Source: Pseudomonas yamanorum (lineage in GTDB: Bacteria > Pseudomonadota > Gammaproteobacteria > Pseudomonadales > Pseudomonadaceae). Taken from it: DNA of 64,000 nt. Positions 8,739 through 16,817 of the stretch are shown in pieces. The DNA lies in contig NZ_LT629793.1 of assembly GCF_900105735.1 (NCBI RefSeq), positions 682,001 to 746,000 on the forward strand, in the 5' to 3' direction. A model generated the notes under the pieces. It did not search any database and was not told where the DNA came from. It saw nothing but the letters and a program-made list of their open reading frames with translations. A program made the translations under genes and the position numbers. The first letter of the stretch is position 1. Each line of letters opens with the position of its first letter.

Positions 8739-9280
8739 GACAGCGGGTCCGCCCCGTGCAGGGTGTGATAGCAGTGCACCAGCGCGCTGGAGATGTAGTT
8801 CTTCACGGTGCTGGGTGACACCTGAAGTTGTGCGGCGATTTCGCTGTAGGTCAGCCCGTCGAGGCGGCTGAGCAGAAAGGCTTCGCGGGCCTTGGCGGGC
8901 AAGCCGGTGAGCATGTCGGCGATTCGTTCCAGGGCCTGGAGTGCCACATGAATTGCCGCCGGATCCGGCATACCGGCGTCCTCGCTCTGAATCGCCAGGG
9001 CTTCCATGTAGGCCTTCTCGATCCGCCGCCGACGCGCGCCATCAATCATCAAGCGCCCCGCCGTCGTTGCCAGGAAAGCCCGGGGTTCCTTGATGGTGTG
9101 GGGTTCGGCCAGCAGCAGGATGCGGATAAACGCGTCGTGGGCCAGGTCGGCGGCATGTTGTGAGCAGCCGAGTTTCTTGCGCAGCCAACCGTGCAACCAG
9201 GAATGGTGGTCGCTGTAGAGGGCGGTGAGGGTCTGCTGGCGACGGGCTGTATCAGCCTTGGCTACAGGAAAGTCATGCAT
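8735..9280 (-). CDS. ECF sigma factor, FecI/FpvI-like
   Basis: About 181 residues. Region 2 is visible as LYSDHHSWLHGWLRKKLGCSQHAADLAHDAFIRIL and region 4 as LDGLTYSEIAAQLQVSPSTVKNYI, a helix-turn-helix that reads the -35 element. The iron-starvation ECF group directs RNA polymerase to a cognate receptor promoter when released by its FecR partner. The ATG at MHDFPV was preferred over the in-frame TTG seven codons earlier. I could not find a convincing Fur box in the 230 bases upstream, although this class is normally Fur-repressed, so regulation is unproven from sequence. Confidence 0.9.
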   Translation of the reverse strand: MHDFPVAKADTARRQQTLTALYSDHHSWLHGWLRKKLGCSQHAADLAHDAFIRILLLAEPHTIKEPRAFLATTAGRLMIDGARRRRIEKAYMEALAIQSEDAGMPDPAAIHVALQALERIADMLTGLPAKAREAFLLSRLDGLTYSEIAAQLQVSPSTVKNYISSALVHCYHTLHGADPLS

Positions 9281-9537
9281 GCGCAAAAATTTCTCAAACA
9301 AGAAAGATTACCAATTGCGCAAACGATGACAGTAAAACGGAGGGGGAGCAAGGGGCTCGCCGATCGAAGCCGTCACGGTGATGGGTGGTTAACGGGATGC
9401 AGGTAGAGGGCAACTACCTTTTAACTGAAGTATTAACACTGCACTTAGTTAGAAACAGCAAAAGTCGACAGGCACTTGCGTACCTGCCAACTTAATGGAC
9501 GCATGACAATTAATGACGAACGTCTAAAGTGCGACGG

Positions 9538-10383
9538 TTACTTGCAGCCAATCCTCTGCGGAAGTTGCCCTTGCTTCGACTTAAGTGCAGTTTGTACCGC
9601 TTGGGGCAACTCATTCCAGAATGTCAGCCCGGAACGCTGTTCAATCTGTTCGACCGTCGCGCGGTAATCACAGAAGTTCGCACCCTTAGGAGTTTCCTGA
9701 TTCATGATGAACGAGGCATAAAGACCGTCTTGCGGCGACTTGCCCACGGAAACAATCTTCCAGTAGCCGCTGGGAATCGTGTGGACCTTGTTGGTCCCCG
9801 GCAAGGTGCCGATAAATTTCTCATACAGCGGGCCAGTCATCACATACACCTCATCCACCGCCGCGTCCTGGCTCAGGTTGCGCTCCTGATCCTCCAGGCG
9901 TGCCCAAGGGCCCTGGTTCAAATCGGACTTTTGCGGGGTGATGTTGGACAGGTAATTGAGGGTCTGCCAATCGGAGACGCCCGCCATCGACGCCAGGTTC
10001 GCCTGGTGTCCACGGTCGACCTTGAGCGCCACGTTGGCACCGTTATAGTCAACAGGGTCAAGGGTTTCACCCGCCGGAATCGCCGGGTCCGTCTGCCAGT
10101 TACGCGGGCGCCCGCTGGCCGGTGTGGACTTGGTGATCCGGTAAGCCACCCAGTTGGCGAACTTGGTCGACGCATTGTTATTGAGGCTGTAGGCCTGGCG
10201 ATTCAACGTCAGCGGCCCACCGCCCGAAGGGCAGCCCTGGGAACAATTATCGACGGTGACGGCCTGTTCGAGCGGCGCCTGGACGGCGCGCTCCGGTGCC
10301 TGTGAAGGCGGGGTGCTGATACAGCCCGCCATCAGCGGCACCCACAACAACGCGACGTATTTGAACAATGCTTTCCTTTGCAT
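9538..10383 (-). CDS. Predicted lipoprotein DNA/RNA non-specific endonuclease (NUC family)
   Basis: 281 residues with a lipobox LMAGC (cysteine 21), so it should be exported and membrane-anchored. The beta-beta-alpha-metal nuclease core is present: DRGHQANLAS (general-base histidine 126) and the metal-binding asparagine region SNITPQKSDLNQGPWARLED (Asn147, Asn156). These match the DRGH...N...NQxxWxxLE pattern of Serratia-type nucleases. Cysteines at 47, 51 and the C-terminus may form disulfides. Plausible roles are nucleic-acid scavenging outside the cytoplasm or damage to a competitor; no immunity gene is adjacent. GGAG lies just upstream of the start. It is monocistronic, with a 420-base intergenic region upstream. 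Confidence 0.85.
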   Translation of the reverse strand: MQRKALFKYVALLWVPLMAGCISTPPSQAPERAVQAPLEQAVTVDNCSQGCPSGGGPLTLNRQAYSLNNNASTKFANWVAYRITKSTPASGRPRNWQTDPAIPAGETLDPVDYNGANVALKVDRGHQANLASMAGVSDWQTLNYLSNITPQKSDLNQGPWARLEDQERNLSQDAAVDEVYVMTGPLYEKFIGTLPGTNKVHTIPSGYWKIVSVGKSPQDGLYASFIMNQETPKGANFCDYRATVEQIEQRSGLTFWNELPQAVQTALKSKQGQLPQRIGCK

Positions 10384-10698
10384 GGTAATACTCCATTTAC
10401 AGCAGATTAATTAAGTTTAAGGCGATAAAACAGGCGCAACGGGTCCCGACAGCGCAAAAGCCACTTCGTGATGAGATGACTACGCTATCAAGTTGATTGC
10501 TGACAGTTGGATAACTGTATTTGCGCGTAACGCGACATTCCATGTGCGTACACACTTAATTACCCACGCCAGTGGCGCAAGCAACTAACTGCTCATGAAA
10601 AATCATCTTTCGGTTGAGCAGGCTTTATCTTATACACGTAATTGTTACAAAAAAACCAGCGTTAAAATCAAAAAAATCAGCCCGTAAACCCGATCCAA
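10384..10698. other. Intergenic region, no gene seen
   Basis: AT-rich stretch upstream of the nuclease gene holding its promoter region. No open frame with coding character, tRNA or recognisable small RNA was found. A run of A and T around 10620-10680 separates it from the REPIN-like element. Confidence 0.5.
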
Positions 10699-10787
10699 TG
10701 TGAGAGCCGGGCTTGCCCGCGATGCACGCGACTCGGTGTTTCAGTTACACCGAGGTGATGCTATCGCAGGCAAGCCAGCTCCCACAG
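10699..10787. repeat. REPIN-like element (inverted REP pair)
   Basis: Two REP-type sequences face each other: the left end has TGTGAGAGCCGGGCTTGCC and the right end GGCAAGCCAGCTCCCACA, about 89 bp overall. A palindrome CTCGGTGT / ACACCGAG lies in the centre. It sits just beyond the stop codon of the second TonB receptor. It is the most divergent of the four copies in this window. Confidence 0.75.
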
Positions 10788-10806
10788 TTGATCTTTGCTT
10801 GGCTGA

Positions 10807-12954
10807 TTAACGCCAGCTCCAGGAAACCCCGGTGTACACGCCCATGCCATCTCCCGGCGTGGACCGCGCTACGTCCAGCCCCTTGTCGTCATAACCCGGC
10901 GTGACCGTATTGGCGTAGCGCTGGTTGGTCAGGTTGCGCAGGTCGACCCAGGCTTGCCAGTCGTGCATCGGCGCGTCATACCCGACCGTCGCGCCGAGCA
11001 GCGTGTAGGCCGCCGCGTAGTAGGAATTGGCGTAGTCCACCGCCACCCGCGACGAATGCTCGCCGTTGAGGCTGGTGTAGAAACCGCTGGGATGGCTGTA
11101 GCGCAATTGCGCCTGGTAGTAGTGCTTGGGGATGCCGGGCAAGGTGTTGTCGCCGAAGCGGTCGTCGTTGCGGTAGTGGAAGTCGCTGTAGGTGTAGGCC
11201 TGGCGCAGGGCTAACTGGCCGGTGCGGCCGCCGTCCCACAGCGGGCTGATCAGGCTCAGTTCCACGCCTTGGTGCACCGTGGGGCTGGCGTTGGATTCGG
11301 CGATGATTGCAGAGGTGGTGGAGGTCGCGGCTTGGGTTTCGACGCTGAGCAGTTCGTGGCGCACCTCGGAACGGTACAGCGCCAGGTCCCATTGGCCGAA
11401 CCATTCTTCACCGCGGCCGCCGATTTCCAGGGTGGTTGCAGTCTGGTTTTTCAGCTTGACGCCTTCGCGTTGCAACCCACTCGCCGGGCCGCTGTTGGCC
11501 GGGAAATACTTGTTGGAACCCCAGATCATCGACCATGCATGGGGCGGCTCAACCGAGCGGCTCAGGTTGCCATACACCTGCAGTTGCGGGCTGAAGTCAT
11601 AACGCAAGCCAACCCGTGGCGCGTAATCCCAATCGTGCTGGCTGACCGGTGTGTGGGTTTCCGGATAGCTGACTTCGGTTTCACGGCGGGTGTAGATCGC
11701 CGCCAACCCGGTGGTCAGCCAAAGGTCCGGCACCAACTCCAGGTCGTTGCCGATATGCAGCACGGTGTCGGAACCCAGGTAGCTGTAATCGCGGGTCTTG
11801 GTGCCGGGTGCATAAATGGCGGTATTGCCGGTCGGGATCCGCACGAATTCCGAGCCGCCGTTGTTAGGCATCGCCTGAGTCGTGCGCAAACCGATAGTGG
11901 TCTTGCTGTCGCGCCCGAACAACGTGTCCTGGCGGATGTAGTTCAGAGTGCCGCTGACGTCGGTGTAGGCGACCTTGAGACGGTTGGTGCCTTCACGCAG
12001 GTCCATCGGATAGTCGTGATACGCCAGCCCGACCTCGACCCGGGCGCTGTCGTCCAGGCGCAGGGTGGTTTTGTTGGCGATCCAGGTCGAGCCCGGTTGC
12101 AGGCGCTTGGAGTCGCGCGTCACGTTGAGGGCGGCGGCGGCGCGTGGGTCGTGGCTGATCTGGTCGCGGGTCAGCTTGCCGGGGGAGTCGTTGTCGGTTT
12201 CGCGGTAGCGGAAGTAGAAGCGGGTTTCCAGGTCGGGGTTGAAGCGGTAGCCAAAGTTGGCCGCCATGCCCTTGCCGCTGCCGGCGCTGTGGTTCTGGAA
12301 ACCGTCGTAGTGCGAATCGGTGAGGCTGATGTAGTAGTCGGCATCCCCCAGCACCTGCCCCGAACTGATTTCCCGTTGGGCGTAGCCATGGCTGCCGGCT
12401 TCGTAGCGCACTTGCAGCTTGGGGGCGTCGTAGCCGGTGTGGGTGACGTAGTTGACCGCACCGCCCAGGGCCAATGCGCCCTGGTCAAAACCATTGGCGC
12501 CGCGCAGCACTTCAACGCGGCTGAGCCACAACGGGTCCTTGAGTTCGTAGGGCGTGCCGCCCGGGCCGGTCAGCGGCAGGCCGTCGAAGGTTTCGTACAG
12601 GCCGGACGCGTGGGCGCCGGGGCCCCGGTTGATGCCCGAACCACGAATGGAAAGCTTCACCCCTTCGTTGTTCGCGGCCTTGGCGTACACGCCTGCCTGG
12701 TACTTGAACACGTCCTCGTTGGTGCTCACCCGCCCCTGGTCGACGCTGCCCATGTCGATGTAGTTGGTGGCGCCGGGAACGCTCTTGAGCTGGACCTGGG
12801 CCAGTTCATCGGCGCTGAGTTCAGCGCTGCTGACTTCGACGGGAGCCAGTTGCAGCGTGTCGTCGGCCTGGGTGACAGGGCTGAAGCTCAGGGCGGCGCC
12901 AAAGCCCAGCAAGGGCCAGGCTTTTCGTGCGGGGAACGGAAACGCGGGGGGCAT
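10807..12954 (-). CDS. TonB-dependent receptor, substrate unknown
   Basis: About 715 residues from the start MPPAFPF. The longer frame adds 59 residues of non-family sequence, and AAGGA lies upstream of the chosen ATG. A signal peptide ends near PVTQAD. The TonB-box/plug region contains VSTNEDVFKYQAGVYAK, SIRGSGINRGPGAHASGLY and VEVLRGANGFDQGALALGG, followed by a long beta-barrel ending in WSWR. There is no secretin/TonB N-terminal domain, so it does not signal through a FecR protein. Divergent from a small ORF and an XRE-cupin regulator that probably controls it. Iron complexes, other metals or cofactors are all possible ligands. Confidence 0.88.
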   Translation of the reverse strand: MPPAFPFPARKAWPLLGFGAALSFSPVTQADDTLQLAPVEVSSAELSADELAQVQLKSVPGATNYIDMGSVDQGRVSTNEDVFKYQAGVYAKAANNEGVKLSIRGSGINRGPGAHASGLYETFDGLPLTGPGGTPYELKDPLWLSRVEVLRGANGFDQGALALGGAVNYVTHTGYDAPKLQVRYEAGSHGYAQREISSGQVLGDADYYISLTDSHYDGFQNHSAGSGKGMAANFGYRFNPDLETRFYFRYRETDNDSPGKLTRDQISHDPRAAAALNVTRDSKRLQPGSTWIANKTTLRLDDSARVEVGLAYHDYPMDLREGTNRLKVAYTDVSGTLNYIRQDTLFGRDSKTTIGLRTTQAMPNNGGSEFVRIPTGNTAIYAPGTKTRDYSYLGSDTVLHIGNDLELVPDLWLTTGLAAIYTRRETEVSYPETHTPVSQHDWDYAPRVGLRYDFSPQLQVYGNLSRSVEPPHAWSMIWGSNKYFPANSGPASGLQREGVKLKNQTATTLEIGGRGEEWFGQWDLALYRSEVRHELLSVETQAATSTTSAIIAESNASPTVHQGVELSLISPLWDGGRTGQLALRQAYTYSDFHYRNDDRFGDNTLPGIPKHYYQAQLRYSHPSGFYTSLNGEHSSRVAVDYANSYYAAAYTLLGATVGYDAPMHDWQAWVDLRNLTNQRYANTVTPGYDDKGLDVARSTPGDGMGVYTGVSWSWR

Positions 12955-13171
12955 GGGGGGTAAATCCTTGGAATTCGTTTTTGCGACGGGCTCGGTCCGG
13001 CACAAGGTCTGTGGTGGGAAGCCTGTGAAGCCCGGCGGGTCACCACTGATGGACGTACAGGCCCCAATCGGCGTTAAGTCCGAAATCGAATTACCAAATG
13101 CAAACTCAGTATTTATGGAAATAAGCGCCACGGATTACTGTAGGGCCATTGAGTCCCCAGAGATTTACGTC

Positions 13172-13330
13172 ATGCAAACATCCGCCACCGTCATCGATTT
13201 CACCCTCCACCGCAAACGCCGCCAGGCTCGCGCAGCGGCTGAACTGATGTGGGCGATGTACGCGGCACGGGCCGGGGTCGCGGTGTTTACCGCACACGTC
13301 ACCACCTCCAGCGATACCCGCCGGGCGTGA
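13172..13330 (+). CDS. Small basic protein upstream of XRE regulator
   Basis: 52 residues beginning MQTSATVIDF, with an arginine-rich segment (HRKRRQARAA) followed by a helical alanine-rich stretch (AAELMWAMYAARAGVAVF). It is the 3' part of a longer frame; the upstream part has no coding character and overlaps the receptor's leader region. The XRE gene starts four bases after its stop, and that gene's GAGG ribosome binding site lies across the stop, suggesting translational coupling. Function unknown. It could be a genuine small protein or a leader ORF. Confidence 0.5.
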   Translation: MQTSATVIDFTLHRKRRQARAAAELMWAMYAARAGVAVFTAHVTTSSDTRRA

Positions 13331-13334
13331 GGCA

Positions 13335-13973
13335 ATGAATTTCCTGCACGCGCTTCCCGAAGTGCCCGACCTCCCCTCCAAACCCAAAGACTGCAACAGC
13401 GGCGACGATGACGCCATCGGCCAGTGCGTCGCGCAGAACCTGCAACGCCTGCGCAGTAAACGCTACCTGTCGCTGGACGCCCTGGCGCGCAATTGCGGCG
13501 TGAGCCGGGCGATGCTGGCGCAGATTGAATCCGGGCGCAGCGTGCCGTCGATCAAAGTGCTGTGCAAGATTGCCAAAGGCTTGAAAGTCTCGGTGGCCGC
13601 CTTCCTGGAAAACCGTGCGTTCGAAGGGGTTGAACTGCTGCCGGCACAACAGAGCAAACGCTTGGTGAGTGCCGACGGCAGTTTCATCAGCCGTGCGCTG
13701 TTTCCCTACGATATGGCACGCCAGTCGGAGTTCTACGAGATACGCCTGAAGGCACTCGGCGAAGAAGTTTCTGAAGGTCACGGGCCGGGGATTCAAGAAA
13801 ATCTGGTTGTGGCCCAGGGCGTGCTGGAAGTCAGCGTCAACGACGAACGCTACCTGCTGTCCACCGGTGATTCGATCCTGTTCTACGCCGACCAGCCCCA
13901 CCGCTATCGAAACCCGGCGGACAGTGAGGCGGTGGCGTTCCTGGTAATCACCTACCCGGAACGCCTGGACTGA
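13335..13973 (+). CDS. XRE-family transcriptional regulator with cupin domain
   Basis: 212 residues. A helix-turn-helix of the XRE/SinR type spans about 33-95 (LARNCGVSRAMLAQIESGRSVPSIKVLCKIAKGL). A C-terminal cupin small-barrel domain spans about 130-205, with the conserved end GDSILFYADQPHRYRNP. In this architecture the cupin senses a small ligand and alters DNA binding. It is coupled to the upstream 52-codon ORF and divergent from the TonB receptor, so that receptor is the likely target. The gene ends at a strong bidirectional hairpin. Confidence 0.88.
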   Translation: MNFLHALPEVPDLPSKPKDCNSGDDDAIGQCVAQNLQRLRSKRYLSLDALARNCGVSRAMLAQIESGRSVPSIKVLCKIAKGLKVSVAAFLENRAFEGVELLPAQQSKRLVSADGSFISRALFPYDMARQSEFYEIRLKALGEEVSEGHGPGIQENLVVAQGVLEVSVNDERYLLSTGDSILFYADQPHRYRNPADSEAVAFLVITYPERLD

Positions 13974-13975
13974 AA

Positions 13976-14008
13976 CGCAAAAAGCCCCGGCACTCGCCGG
14001 GGCTTTCT
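13976..14008. terminator. Bidirectional terminator between XRE gene and Met-rich gene
   Basis: Ten-base-pair stem AAAGCCCCGG / CCGGGGCTTT around CACTCG. On the minus strand the stem runs straight into a TTTTT tract, which suits the Met-rich gene. On the plus strand the tail is CTGGTTTC. Confidence 0.8.
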
Positions 14009-14026
14009 GGTTTCACGCCAAACGAA

Positions 14027-14539
14027 TCAGCAGGTGCAGCACATCATCGGCATGCCGTTGCAGCTCATCATCATCGGCATGGCGCAGTCGCTCATCATCT
14101 TCATCATCAGCATGCAGCAGTTGTTCATCATGTCCATGCTCATGCCTGGCATCGGCATCATGGTGCAGGTCATGCAGTCGGCTTCCATCTTGCATTCCAT
14201 GACGCACTTCATCATCGGCATAGGCATGCCCATCGGCATCATCATCGGCATGTTCAGGGTGGACATGCTGTTCATCATCGCCATGCCGTCCTGCGACATG
14301 CACATCATCGACATGTTGGCGCACTGCATCATCATCGGCATGCCGCAGTTCATCATCATCGCCATCATTTCGGCGTTGTTCTTGAACATCGCCATGTCCA
14401 TACCGGCGGCCGGCTTCATGGTGCACATCATGGCCTCGTCGGTCATCGTGCAGGTCATGGTGGCCATCATCATCGGCATACCCATCATCGGCATCATTGG
14501 CATCGCGTTGTTCATTGGCATCTGCATGGCGTTCATCAT
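14027..14539 (-). CDS. Extremely methionine-rich, cysteine-containing protein
   Basis: 170 residues, of which I count 70 methionines (about 41%) and 16 cysteines; no His, Trp, Tyr, Arg or Ile is present. Methionines cluster as MPMMM (four copies) and related runs, and cysteines fall as CC, CxxxC and a terminal CCTC. No signal peptide or transmembrane segment is evident, so it is probably cytoplasmic. A start at MMNAMQMP is supported by GGAG about eight bases upstream; the longer frame adds 36 unrelated residues. Dense soft sulfur ligands suggest binding of Cu(I) or another thiophilic metal, or a sacrificial oxidant sink; this is inference. The opposite-strand open frame over the same bases is a shadow of CAT repeats. 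Confidence 0.7.
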   Translation of the reverse strand: MMNAMQMPMNNAMPMMPMMGMPMMMATMTCTMTDEAMMCTMKPAAGMDMAMFKNNAEMMAMMMNCGMPMMMQCANMSMMCMSQDGMAMMNSMSTLNMPMMMPMGMPMPMMKCVMECKMEADCMTCTMMPMPGMSMDMMNNCCMLMMKMMSDCAMPMMMSCNGMPMMCCTC

Positions 14540-14653
14540 GTTCGAAACTCCGTAATCGACAGGAAATGAGTAAGTTCTGGGGCCGATTCTAGAGATGCGA
14601 CGCAACGGCGCAAGGCTTTGGCCCAGCAGCAGAAATAGACGCTGCATGGGGGT

Positions 14654-14747
14654 TTATCGGAGCGAGACAGCCGATAATTCCGTGATGACAGCGTTAATGA
14701 AGCGATCACGCCGACCCGCTCTGTTATCAGGGCCGAACCGGCGTGAT
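14654..14747. promoter_or_regulatory. Two inverted repeats upstream of the Met-rich gene
   Basis: TTATCGG / CCGATAA with a 10-base spacer (14654-14677) and ATCACGCCG / CGGCGTGAT with a 25-base loop (14705-14747). Both are perfect. They lie between the Met-rich gene's 5' end and the monooxygenase's 3' end. Either may be an operator; the second may instead terminate the monooxygenase transcript. Confidence 0.35.
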
Positions 14748-14817
14748 GGATATGCGATTGGGGAATGGGCTCCAATCAGAAGGAAATAAACGATCTAACC
14801 ACGCTGAAAATACCCGC

Positions 14818-16146
14818 TCATTCGGCGAAGAAGCGGTTCGCCGGACGCGGCAGTCCGAGGTTTTCCCGCAGGGTAGAGCCTTCGTACTCCCGCCGGAAAA
14901 TCCCGCGTCCCTGTAACTCGGGCACCACCTTGGCGACAAAATCATCAAGCCCGCCGGGCAGCCACGGGAACATGATGTTGAAGCCATCGCTGCCCTCTTC
15001 TTCCAGCCACTGCTGCATCTCATCGGCAATGCTGCGGGCCGTGCCGACAAACGACAAGCCCGCATACCCGCCAAGGCGTTGGGCCAATTGGCGCACCGTC
15101 AACTGCTCGCGGTCAGCCAGCGCCAGTACTCGTTCGCGGGAGCTTTGGCTGGCGTTGGTTTGGGGAATCGCCGGGAGGTATTGGTCGGGATCAAACTTGG
15201 TCGCGTCGGTACCCAGCGCTATCGACAGCGAGGCAATCGCGCTTTCGTAATGCACCAGGCTGTCGAGGTGCGCACGAATCCGCCGCGCGTCTTCCCGCGT
15301 ATCGCCGACCACCACAAACGCCCCGGGCAGAATCTTCAGGTGGTCGGGATGCCGCCCCACCGCCAGCATCCGGCGCTTGATATCCCCATAGAACTTGCGC
15401 CCTTCTTCCAGGGTGCCCGGCGCGACAAAAATCACCTCGGCGGTTTCCGCCGCCAATTGCCGGCCTGGCTCCGAGGCACCGGCCTGCACGATCACCGGCC
15501 AGCCCTGCACTGGCCGCGCAATGTGCAGCGGGCCGCGCACGTTGAGGTAGCGACCGTGATGGTTGAGGGTGTGCAGTTTGTCCGGGTCGAAGTACACGCC
15601 GCTGTCGGCATCGCGGATGAAGGCATCATCGGCCCAACTGTCCCAGAGCCCGGTCACCACATCGTAGAACTCCCGCGCACGGGCGTAACGCTCGTCGTGA
15701 GCGTAGGCCTGTTCCAGGCCGAAATTCTGCGCGGCATCCGGGTTGGCGGTGGTGACGATATTCCAACCCGCGCGACCATTGCTCAAGTGATCCAGGGACG
15801 CAAAGCGACGGGCAATGTGGAACGGTTCGTCGTAGGTGGTCGAGGCCGTGGCCACCAGGCCGATGTGCTCGGTGGCCTGGCTGAGGGCCGACAACAAGGT
15901 GAACGGTTCGAATGACGTGGCGGTGTGGCTGCGCTTCAACGCGTCGATGGGCATGTTGAGCAAGGCCAGGTGGTCGGCCATGAAGAAGGCATCGAAACGT
16001 GCCTTCTCCAGGGTTTGGGCAAAAGCCTTGAGGTGCGTGAAATTGAAATTGGCGTCACGGTAAGCGCCGGGATAGCGCCAGGCGCCGGTGTGGATGCTGA
16101 CCGGGCGCATGAACGCGCCCAGTTTCAGTTGGCGTGGAGTGGTCAT
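14818..16146 (-). CDS. FMN-dependent monooxygenase, NtaA/DszA/SnaA family
   Basis: 442 residues of the bacterial luciferase-like (LLM) class, nitrilotriacetate-monooxygenase subgroup. Diagnostic segments are GAFMRPVSIHTGAWRYP at the start, SNGRAGWNIVTTANPDAAQ, ARPVQGWPVIVQAGASEPGR and the C-terminal DGFNIMFPWLPGGLDDF. Members use FMNH2 from a separate reductase and oxygen to attack organosulfur or aminopolycarboxylate compounds. No flavin reductase gene is adjacent. AGGGG precedes the start. It follows the MarR gene by 74 bases on the same strand, so it is probably in that regulator's operon. Substrate unknown. Confidence 0.9.
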   Translation of the reverse strand: MTTPRQLKLGAFMRPVSIHTGAWRYPGAYRDANFNFTHLKAFAQTLEKARFDAFFMADHLALLNMPIDALKRSHTATSFEPFTLLSALSQATEHIGLVATASTTYDEPFHIARRFASLDHLSNGRAGWNIVTTANPDAAQNFGLEQAYAHDERYARAREFYDVVTGLWDSWADDAFIRDADSGVYFDPDKLHTLNHHGRYLNVRGPLHIARPVQGWPVIVQAGASEPGRQLAAETAEVIFVAPGTLEEGRKFYGDIKRRMLAVGRHPDHLKILPGAFVVVGDTREDARRIRAHLDSLVHYESAIASLSIALGTDATKFDPDQYLPAIPQTNASQSSRERVLALADREQLTVRQLAQRLGGYAGLSFVGTARSIADEMQQWLEEEGSDGFNIMFPWLPGGLDDFVAKVVPELQGRGIFRREYEGSTLRENLGLPRPANRFFAE

Positions 16147-16220
16147 GGAAAGCCCCTGATCGAGAGGGGCTCAGCATCGGATGCGCGAACGGCGTCTGTC
16201 TAATAACGAAAGGATCTGGC

Positions 16221-16745
16221 TTATGCCTGCGCGGACTGGCTGTTGTAGTCCGCCAAAAACGCGTCGGAGGCGATATGGTCTGCCATGCCGCGCAACTGCG
16301 CGGCCGAATCATGCCCCAGCACCTCCTCCACCCGGTTGTTGGCAGACGCCCAGAACACCAGCGCCTCATTGAACAGCGCTTCGCCCTTGGGCGTGAGCAC
16401 ACAGCGTTTGGTGCGCTTGTCCAGGGCGTCCGGACGTAGCTCGACGATCCCGTCGCGCACCAGCGGCTTCATGGCGTGGGTCAGCGCCGACATCAGGATC
16501 GCCAGGCGTCCGGCCAGCTCCTGCAACGTCGGCCCCGCCTGCTCGTCAACCGCAGACAGCCGGGTGATTTCACCCAGCAAGCCGACCTGTGTGGCCTTCA
16601 GGCCAATCGGTGCCAGTGCTTCGTCATACAGTTGGCCCAGTCGCCTGGCGGCACGGCGCAGTGCGTTGTTGGTGCACGCCACATCGCCGAGCAGACTCAA
16701 AAGGTCGGCGCGAGCATCAGGCTTGTCAGTCTTCTCAATGGGCAT
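16221..16745 (-). CDS. MarR-family transcriptional regulator
   Basis: 174 residues with a winged helix of the MarR type: helix-turn-helix around TLQELAGRLAILMSALTHAMKPLVRDGIVELRP and wing DKRTKRCVLTPKGEALF. The start MPIEKTDK was chosen because GGAGGAG stands eight bases upstream, inside the over-extended frame. It is divergent from a short-chain dehydrogenase across about 120 bases containing three TTGAG-NN-CTCAA palindromes. It should therefore repress both itself (with the following monooxygenase) and the dehydrogenase until an effector, perhaps an aromatic or electrophilic compound, is bound. Confidence 0.9.
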   Translation of the reverse strand: MPIEKTDKPDARADLLSLLGDVACTNNALRRAARRLGQLYDEALAPIGLKATQVGLLGEITRLSAVDEQAGPTLQELAGRLAILMSALTHAMKPLVRDGIVELRPDALDKRTKRCVLTPKGEALFNEALVFWASANNRVEEVLGHDSAAQLRGMADHIASDAFLADYNSQSAQA

Positions 16746-16773
16746 TTTCAGCTCCTCCATGCCCCTAGAATGA

Positions 16774-16785
16774 TTGAGTACTAAA
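16774..16785. promoter_or_regulatory. MarR-type operator copy 1
   Basis: TTGAGTACTAAA, one arm imperfect relative to the TTGAG-NN-CTCAA palindrome. It lies immediately upstream of the -35 box of the dehydrogenase promoter. Confidence 0.5.
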
Positions 16786-16788
16786 CCA

Positions 16789-16817
16789 TTGACAAGGACA
16801 AACGCCAAGCCTATAAC
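16789..16817 (+). promoter_or_regulatory. Sigma-70 promoter of the short-chain dehydrogenase gene
   Basis: TTGACA at 16789-16794 and TATAAC at 16812-16817 with a 17-base spacer, almost consensus. It is bracketed by palindromic operator copies, so the strong promoter is probably held off by the divergent MarR protein. Confidence 0.7.

Noticed and set aside
12955..13131. N-terminal extension of the TonB receptor or a cobalamin-type riboswitch in its leader
   Set aside because: The extension has no signal peptide, and the internal ATG has a good ribosome binding site. Bases resembling a GCCACTG box occur, but the other conserved riboswitch elements are not found.
14027..14539. CRISPR or microsatellite array
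   Set aside because: The CAT-rich pattern has no regular repeat and spacer lengths and keeps one reading frame throughout.
14034..14555. Plus-strand open frame rich in Ile and Met opposite the Met-rich gene
   Set aside because: It is the complement of CAT/ATG repeats. It has no ribosome binding site, and the minus strand has a good one plus a terminator.
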